Shown here piece by piece: positions 5,225 to 8,727 of a stretch of DNA of 8,727 nucleotides. The number at the start of each line of letters is the position of its first letter. Within the stretch, counting starts at the first letter, position 1. Source of the stretch: Candidatus Woesearchaeota archaeon (GTDB taxonomy: Archaea > Nanobdellota > Nanobdellia > SCGC-AAA011-G17 > UBA489); NCBI GenBank assembly GCA_018658955.1, contig JABIPM010000028.1, positions 1-8,727 on the forward strand, in the 5' to 3' direction. The notes under the pieces were generated by a model that was given only the letters and a program-made list of their open reading frames with translations, did no database searches and was not told the DNA's origin. Position numbers and translations under genes: made by a program.

Positions 5225-6223
5225 TTAATTTATAAACTTAGCTAAAATCTCTGAGGTATCAACTTCAGGAACATTACTCACCATAAACTCTTTTTGCTTG
5301 TACATTTCATTTGAGTTTATTCTTCCACTAAATACTTTTTGAGTTCCTAACACTTGCTGTTTTACTTCTTCAAATCCTTCAGGATTATCTGCAAAACTTT
5401 CAAGAACTGAATCTTCAATGCCCAAAACCTTTGAAGCCTGCTCTCTAAAAGCAGTCGCCCTTATCCCTTCATGGCCATCATCTAAAAAGAAATTTAAAAT
5501 AGGAATTTTCTTAGGAGTCCCTTCAGCATGATTAGGGCATTTTCCTTCAACTACTTTTTTTCCACATTCGGAACATCCTTCATAAAATCTAGGGTCATAT
5601 AATTGTACAATAGTCCCATAAACCGAAACATTATCTCCAATACTTGCATCGCTTAATTTAGTAATTTTTAATTCGCCTGTACCTGCAGCCATATTTCCTT
5701 TTTCAATCACATTGATTTCGTCAACACCTTCAGGATTTGTTTCAATATTGCTATAACTTCCTAAATGCATTTCAGTATATCCATTATTTTCTCTAACTGC
5801 ACCATTCTCAACTTTTACAATTGTTCCCTCTTTGATTTCCCCAGATTCCATTTTAGCAACATGATTTTCATCCCACATAACAATTCTAACTAATCCTGAA
5901 TCGTCTCCGACCAAAAAACTTCCAACTTTAGCATCTTGATCTCCTCGTTTGAAACTTCTAACCTCATATAATTTTACAACTTTTGCAAGAACGCCAACCC
6001 TCATACCAGGTTTTAACTTATTAATTTTTAATCCTTGTTTTCTAATAGACTCCATTACGTCTACTCCAAGTTCATTTGCTAGAATATGTGCTGCACCCTC
6101 TTCACTAACTAACCCACTTAATTTGTCTCTTTTCTTAGTAATTTGAAGTCTAACCTCTTCTTCAGAAAGTTGAGTTTTCTCTCTTATCTTAGAAATAATC
6201 TCATTTAACTCTAATCCCATCAT
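5225..6223 (-). CDS. rpa: Replication protein A, zinc-finger single-stranded DNA-binding protein
   Basis: This 332-residue protein binds and protects single-stranded DNA in replication, repair and recombination. The N-terminal 1-60 is helical (LNEIISKIREKTQLSEEEV and a second helical pair). A first OB fold follows (about 68-160, LKPGMRVGVLAKVVKLYEVR through GSFLVGDDSGLVRIVMWDEN). The second OB fold (about 185-318) contains a zinc finger with C217, C220, C229 and H232 (CSECGKKVVEGKCPNH), as is typical of euryarchaeal-type RPA. Two adjacent ATG codons (6223, 6220) are possible starts. A TATA box about 30 bp upstream and the absence of a Shine-Dalgarno sequence favour a nearly leaderless message from 6223. 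Physical proximity to radA fits a shared recombination role, since RPA and RadA act on the same filament. Confidence 0.92.
   Translation of the reverse strand: MMGLELNEIISKIREKTQLSEEEVRLQITKKRDKLSGLVSEEGAAHILANELGVDVMESIRKQGLKINKLKPGMRVGVLAKVVKLYEVRSFKRGDQDAKVGSFLVGDDSGLVRIVMWDENHVAKMESGEIKEGTIVKVENGAVRENNGYTEMHLGSYSNIETNPEGVDEINVIEKGNMAAGTGELKITKLSDASIGDNVSVYGTIVQLYDPRFYEGCSECGKKVVEGKCPNHAEGTPKKIPILNFFLDDGHEGIRATAFREQASKVLGIEDSVLESFADNPEGFEEVKQQVLGTQKVFSGRINSNEMYKQKEFMVSNVPEVDTSEILAKFIN
5229..5236 (-). promoter_or_regulatory. TATA box inside the 3' end of RPA for the membrane-protein gene
   Basis: TTTATAAA within the last codons of RPA is centred at 5232.5, 25.5 bp from the ATG at 5207 and only 10.5 bp from the ATG at 5222. 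If used, it makes 5207 a leaderless start and excludes the longer form. Confidence 0.5.
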
Positions 6224-6248
6224 TATATTAACTAATCAAAAAAATCTC

Positions 6249-6257
6249 TTTTTATAG
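6249..6257 (-). promoter_or_regulatory. TATA box of RPA
   Basis: CTATAAAAA on the minus strand is centred about 30 bp before the ATG at 6223. The 55-bp gap to the upstream pilin-like gene holds no other clear signal. Confidence 0.5.
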
Positions 6258-6278
6258 TTTATTGTAACAGAGACTAGT

Positions 6279-7097
6279 TCATGCAACACTTGAGATATCT
6301 TGTGAGGAATATTTTCTAAATCCCTCTAAATCTAGTTTAAATGGTCCAATTAATTCATTTTCAAAGATAACTCCCTTAACTGCATAATCAAAGCTAAGAA
6401 TTCCATTTTCTTTCTTTATATTTGAAAATTCAGGATAAGCATTCAAACAGGCACTTACAGAAGAACTTTCAGAACCAATATTTTCAGGGCCTTCCAAACA
6501 TACCAGATTGTTCTTTAAAGGAGAGACCATATTTTCATAACTTCTAAAATCAAAATCTAATTTAGAATCATAATCAATCTTCACAGTATATTTCATTTCT
6601 CTCTCTGCATCAGAACCAAACTCAACAAATTCATCACTACTAACATTCATTAGTAATTTTCCTTCAGAATTCCAAGTTTCAAAATTCATCTCTTCTAAAT
6701 TCAGTTCATAGTCTTTATAGTCATAATCTTCTTCGAAATTTCTTTTGCTTTGATTACCAACATTATTTCCAAATACCTCAATTAAATTTTCAAGTTCACA
6801 CTCTTCTTTATCCAAAGCATACAAACTTTCACATTCTGTACCTTCTAACAAACCAGCACCAATATTTTGTTTTAATCCTTTTAACAATGCATATTCGCTA
6901 TTCTTTTCAAAGAAATATCCAAATTTTTCTGCCTTTTCTTCTGCCGAATATACGTCTATTAACATTTGTCCAATAACTAACTCTTCAGCATCTTCTTTTT
7001 CCCAGAATAAATAGACTACCGCAGTACTAAGTAGAAATGCAATAATAATTGCAGTACCTTCAATAAGAATTCCACGTTTATCTTTCAAATAATTCAT
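6279..7097 (-). CDS. Pilin-like membrane-anchored protein, co-transcribed with PAS regulator
   Basis: This 272-residue protein has a short charged N-terminus ending in KRG (7-9) followed by a long hydrophobic helix (about 10-32, ILIEGTAIIIAFLLSTAVVYLF). This resembles a class III (prepilin) signal peptide cut after G9, with Glu at +4 of the mature protein; +5 is more usual. The remaining external part is acidic and rich in Asn, Ser, Tyr and Glu, with cysteines at CESLYALDKEEC and at CLEG/ACLN that could pair. No enzymatic motif is seen. The start at 7097 lies 8 nt after the stop of the regulator gene, without its own TATA box or clear ribosome site, so the two are very likely one transcript. 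It could be a minor pilin or surface fibre subunit processed by the A24 peptidase; an uncleaved signal anchor is the alternative. Confidence 0.75.
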   Translation of the reverse strand: MNYLKDKRGILIEGTAIIIAFLLSTAVVYLFWEKEDAEELVIGQMLIDVYSAEEKAEKFGYFFEKNSEYALLKGLKQNIGAGLLEGTECESLYALDKEECELENLIEVFGNNVGNQSKRNFEEDYDYKDYELNLEEMNFETWNSEGKLLMNVSSDEFVEFGSDAEREMKYTVKIDYDSKLDFDFRSYENMVSPLKNNLVCLEGPENIGSESSSVSACLNAYPEFSNIKKENGILSFDYAVKGVIFENELIGPFKLDLEGFRKYSSQDISSVA

Positions 7098-7105
7098 ATT
7101 TTACT

Positions 7106-7639
7106 TTACTGTTCTGAAAAAACATCAATAATTCCAACAACAGTTCCCTCTTTGTCTAGAATAGGAGAAGCATTTATTAAATATTTATTGGATTTAATAG
7201 AAATAGTTTCAGATTGAGGTTTTTTAGAATCATTTGCTTTGTTATTTAATTCAACAATTTCAGTTAAACATTCACCTACAATTTTACCAGAAACTTCTCC
7301 AACAACATTTTTTATTTTTTTATTCAACCAAACTACTTTTCCTTTTTGATCTAAAATTATTATCCCTACACCCATAGAATTAAACAATAATTTCAAAGTT
7401 TTGCTTTGATCGCTATCATGTAACATGCTTCTTAACAAAGGATTCTTTTCAAAATACCAAAGTTTAGCCATTCCCACTTTTTTATAGCCCAAAATTCCTT
7501 CAGAATATAGTGTAGAAAGATATTTCGTTAAAGTTAATCTATTAATTCCTAATTCTTTAGAAATATCTTGTGAAGAACACCCATGAGGTTTTCCCTTAAC
7601 AAATCCCAAAACTTTATCTTTGATTTCTTGATTTAGCAC
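7106..7639 (-). CDS. Winged-helix/PAS-domain transcriptional regulator
   Basis: Residues 1-66 form a winged helix-turn-helix: SSQDISKELGINRLTLTKYL (22-41) is the helix-turn-helix and GILGYKKVGMAKLWYF (48-63) the wing. Residues about 82-174 form a PAS domain (FNSMGVGIIILDQKGKVVWL to INASPILDKEGTVVGIIDVF), a small-molecule, redox or partner-sensing module. The 177-residue length leaves no room for an output other than DNA binding, so it is a one-component regulator. Translation starts at GTG 7639: an in-frame TGA lies four codons upstream, and GGTGAG is 5 nt before it. It shares a transcript with the pilin-like gene, and its control region is shared with the divergent zinc-knuckle gene, so regulation of both, and of itself, is likely by inference. 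The PAS ligand cannot be read from sequence. Confidence 0.85.
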   Translation of the reverse strand: MLNQEIKDKVLGFVKGKPHGCSSQDISKELGINRLTLTKYLSTLYSEGILGYKKVGMAKLWYFEKNPLLRSMLHDSDQSKTLKLLFNSMGVGIIILDQKGKVVWLNKKIKNVVGEVSGKIVGECLTEIVELNNKANDSKKPQSETISIKSNKYLINASPILDKEGTVVGIIDVFSEQ

Positions 7640-7673
7640 CCTAACTCACCCAACAATAATTAGAGAATAATAG

Positions 7674-7681
7674 TTTATAAA
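7674..7681 (-). promoter_or_regulatory. TATA box of the PAS regulator/pilin-like operon
   Basis: TTTATAAA centred at 7677.5 predicts a start near 7651, giving a leader of about 12 nt that begins right at the GGTGAG ribosome site (7645-7650). Confidence 0.6.
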
Positions 7682-7714
7682 GTTTATCATTATTGTTTAT
7701 AGTTATTGATAAAC
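7682..7714. promoter_or_regulatory. Operator-like inverted repeat beside the regulator promoter
   Basis: GTTTATCA (7682-7689) and TGATAAAC (7707-7714) are exact inverted copies, with TATTGTTTAT (7691-7700) and TATTGATAAA (7704-7713) between or overlapping. The element lies immediately upstream of the regulator TATA box, and centre-to-centre distance is 25 bp. Binding by the PAS regulator is a guess. AT-rich sequence raises the chance of accidental repeats. Confidence 0.45.
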
Positions 7715-7721
7715 ATACATA

Positions 7722-7729
7722 CTTATATA
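7722..7729 (+). promoter_or_regulatory. TATA box of the zinc-knuckle gene
   Basis: CTTATATA predicts a start near 7752 and a leader of about 31 nt that carries a strong ribosome site. Confidence 0.5.
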
Positions 7730-7740
7730 GTTGCTTATCT

Positions 7741-7770
7741 CTATTGATTATCAGTAAGAATAAACAATAG
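7741..7770. promoter_or_regulatory. 30-bp dyad spanning the predicted start of the zinc-knuckle transcript
   Basis: CTATTGATTAT (7741-7751) and ATAAACAATAG (7760-7770) are inverted copies matching at 10 of 11 positions around an 8-bp centre. The right arm is also the exact inverse of TATTGTTTAT at 7691-7700. A smaller palindrome TGATTATCA (7745-7753) lies within the left arm. The dyad covers the predicted start (about 7752) and reaches the ribosome site, a position suited to repression. Confidence 0.5.
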
Positions 7771-7775
7771 GAGGG
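7769..7775 (+). promoter_or_regulatory. Strong ribosome-binding site of the zinc-knuckle gene
   Basis: AGGAGGG lies 7 nt before the ATG at 7783. It is the best Shine-Dalgarno match in the window, suggesting efficient translation of this small protein. Confidence 0.8.
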
Positions 7776-7782
7776 AAATAAA

Positions 7783-8097
7783 ATGGATAAAGAAGGTTGC
7801 ATGCTATGTGACAAATCGATACGACTCCCATTATGTTTTAGCTGTATGGGGGAAGAAATAAAGTCATGGTTGGGTGCAAAAGATCCAAGGTTAGTTGAAC
7901 TATTAGAAGGAAATAACTTCTTTCTACGCACTTACAATAGGAATACAGAGAAGTGTTTAAGTTGCGCAAAAGAACTTAATGTTTGTGTAGATTGTTATAC
8001 TTATGAAGTAAGGGAAATCTTAGAAACTTACAATCCAGAATACATCGAAGAATTCAATGAAATATTTAGTTTAGCAATTCCAAAGAGAAGACGTTAA
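7783..8097 (+). CDS. Small protein with two duplicated zinc knuckles, unknown function
   Basis: Not recognised. This 104-residue soluble protein has eight cysteines in four CxxC pairs: C6/C9, C18/C21, C58/C61 and C68/C71, enough for two four-cysteine zinc sites. The halves are related: CMLC-x8-CFSC and CLSC-x6-CVDC are each followed by a helix with matching Glu, Ile/Val, Lys/Arg and Leu positions (E25/E75, K27/R77, L30/L80), which suggests internal duplication. A helical region (33-47) links them, and the protein ends in a basic PKRRR. Such zinc knuckles serve nucleic-acid or protein binding; which applies here is unknown. It is divergent from the PAS regulator, has the strongest ribosome site in the window, and its stop overlaps that of the convergent pilin-like gene by 4 bp. 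Confidence 0.85.
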   Translation: MDKEGCMLCDKSIRLPLCFSCMGEEIKSWLGAKDPRLVELLEGNNFFLRTYNRNTEKCLSCAKELNVCVDCYTYEVREILETYNPEYIEEFNEIFSLAIPKRRR

Positions 8098-8630
8098 TAT
8101 ATTTGCCCAATAGAACCTCTAGGAATATGGGAAGGATCATCATAATCGGCAATTGCCTGATTAAATCTTTCCCCTTTTGTTATTTTTATAATAATCTTTA
8201 GCTTTCCTTCTTTATATCCGGGAATTAAAATTTCCTGCCCAGTTTCTCTTTGCCCGCCTTTTGTTATCCATCCCTTTCTAGCTAATTTTTTCACAAGTTT
8301 ATTACTAGAATCCCTCATAACTAAAACCCAATAAAATTCAGTTTCATCAAATTCATTAGTTAGTAACTTTTCAAGAGCAGCGTAATTATTGCCTTCAACA
8401 CTTTTTACAACCAAATCTCCAAAACTCATTTCAAGTTCATCGATGATGGGGGCTTGCAAAAACAAAAAGCCATATTCCTTAGTTTCTGTAAGTTTATGGG
8501 CAGTTATTTCCTCAGCATCATCACTAAAAGTATCACCAATATCAAAAATTAGCCAAAAACTAACAAATAGAATTACCAATACAAACATTGAAACTGTTTC
8601 TGAGATTCCTGCAAATCCCCTTTTATGCAT
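8094..8630 (-). CDS. Pilin-like membrane-anchored protein
   Basis: This 178-residue protein begins MHKRG followed by a hydrophobic helix (about 12-31, TVSMFVLVILFVSFWLIFD). The short basic KRG leader and helix resemble a class III signal peptide, but the placement of Glu (E11) and of small residues (FAGIS) leaves the cleavage point unclear. The external part is acidic near the membrane (DDAEEITAHK) and then of mixed alpha/beta character (EFYWVLVMRDSSNK, GKLKIIIKITKG). It contains no cysteine and no enzyme motif. The start at 8630 has GGTGA 6 nt upstream and overlaps the end of the preceding gene by 8 bp, so the two are translationally coupled. A minor pilin or other secreted-fibre component in a multi-gene surface operon is the likeliest reading. 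It is not similar by eye to the other pilin-like protein beyond the N-terminus. Confidence 0.75.
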   Translation of the reverse strand: MHKRGFAGISETVSMFVLVILFVSFWLIFDIGDTFSDDAEEITAHKLTETKEYGFLFLQAPIIDELEMSFGDLVVKSVEGNNYAALEKLLTNEFDETEFYWVLVMRDSSNKLVKKLARKGWITKGGQRETGQEILIPGYKEGKLKIIIKITKGERFNQAIADYDDPSHIPRGSIGQIY

Positions 8631-8727
8631 TTTTCATCACCACATTTATTTTTGCTCTTTCTAACTTTCCATCAACTAAATAAAAATCCCTAAATTCCTG
8701 ACTGCAACTAACAGAAGAACCCTTTAA
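8623..8727 (-). CDS. C-terminal fragment of the gene upstream of the pilin-like gene (partial)
   Basis: On the minus strand an open frame enters at 8727 and ends with TAA at 8623-8625, giving 34 residues including LKGSSVSCSQEF and LVDGKLERAKINVVMKNA. The stop lies inside the first codons of the next gene (overlap 8 bp), typical of operons with coupled translation. The Ser/Cys-containing stretch and beta-like end would suit another secreted pilin-like subunit, but too little is visible to say. The start lies beyond the window. Confidence 0.65.
   Translation of the reverse strand, partial: LKGSSVSCSQEFRDFYLVDGKLERAKINVVMKNA

Noticed and set aside
5949..6146. Plus-strand open frame of 65 codons inside RPA
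   Set aside because: Antisense to RPA with no start signals and low-complexity composition.
7641..7931. Minus-strand open frame of 96 codons across the control region and the zinc-knuckle gene
   Set aside because: It would cover the divergent promoters and run antisense to a gene with a strong ribosome site and eight ordered cysteines.
8389..8664. Plus-strand open frame of 91 codons opposite the second pilin-like gene
   Set aside because: Antisense to a coupled operon and Ser/Thr/Ile-rich without start signals.
1..8727. CRISPR array, insertion sequence or other mobile element
   Set aside because: No regularly spaced long repeats, terminal inverted repeats, transposase or integrase motifs were seen, and no attachment-site-like duplication of the tRNA 3' end is visible within the window.

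Overview
The window is archaeal, and most likely from a small-genome DPANN-type lineage (Woesearchaeota/Pacearchaeota-like). It carries RadA, a zinc-finger replication protein A, elongation factor aEF1B with its Zn-ribbon partner, a type A24 prepilin peptidase with the archaeal C-terminal domain, and a geranylgeranyl-reductase-family flavoprotein. It also has a tRNA-Arg(GCG) without an encoded CCA, and TTTATAAA-type TATA boxes about 24-30 bp from start codons. Base composition is AT-rich, genes are tightly packed, and all three convergent CDS pairs overlap by 4-8 bp at their stop codons. The lineage is an inference from gene content and style.

Layout. 1-144 (+): C-terminal tail of a membrane-anchored protein. 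137-1237 (-): geranylgeranyl-reductase-family flavoprotein. 1290-2168 (+): prepilin peptidase, divergent from the flavoprotein gene around one palindromic TATA box placed symmetrically between the two start codons. 2165-3200 (-): translation operon of a Zn-ribbon protein, aEF1B and a degenerate HIT protein with an acidic tail. 3300-3373 (+): tRNA-Arg. 3389-4684 (-): two-gene operon of a small PC4/Whirly-like candidate and radA, behind a leader of about 70 nt with a dyad at the predicted transcription start and a hairpin next to the ribosome-binding site. 4824-5207 (-): single-pass protein with six extracytoplasmic cysteines. 5225-6223 (-): RPA. 6279-7639 (-): two-gene operon of a winged-helix/PAS regulator and a pilin-like membrane protein. 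7783-8097 (+): small protein with two duplicated zinc knuckles, divergent from the regulator across a control region with repeated TATTGWTWAW elements. 8094-8727 (-): a pilin-like protein translationally coupled to an upstream gene cut by the window edge.

How it fits together. Two themes recur. One is DNA recombination: RPA, RadA and the small protein co-transcribed with radA. The other is the cell surface: prepilin peptidase, two proteins with KRG-plus-hydrophobic N-termini resembling class III signal peptides, the PAS-domain regulator and the cysteine-rich membrane protein. The most interesting leads are the leader/operator in front of the radA operon, the PAS regulator/pilin-like/zinc-knuckle locus with its operator-like repeats, the symmetric bidirectional promoter, and the loss of expected catalytic or metal-binding residues in the HIT and Zn-ribbon proteins. 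No mobile element, CRISPR array or rRNA was seen.
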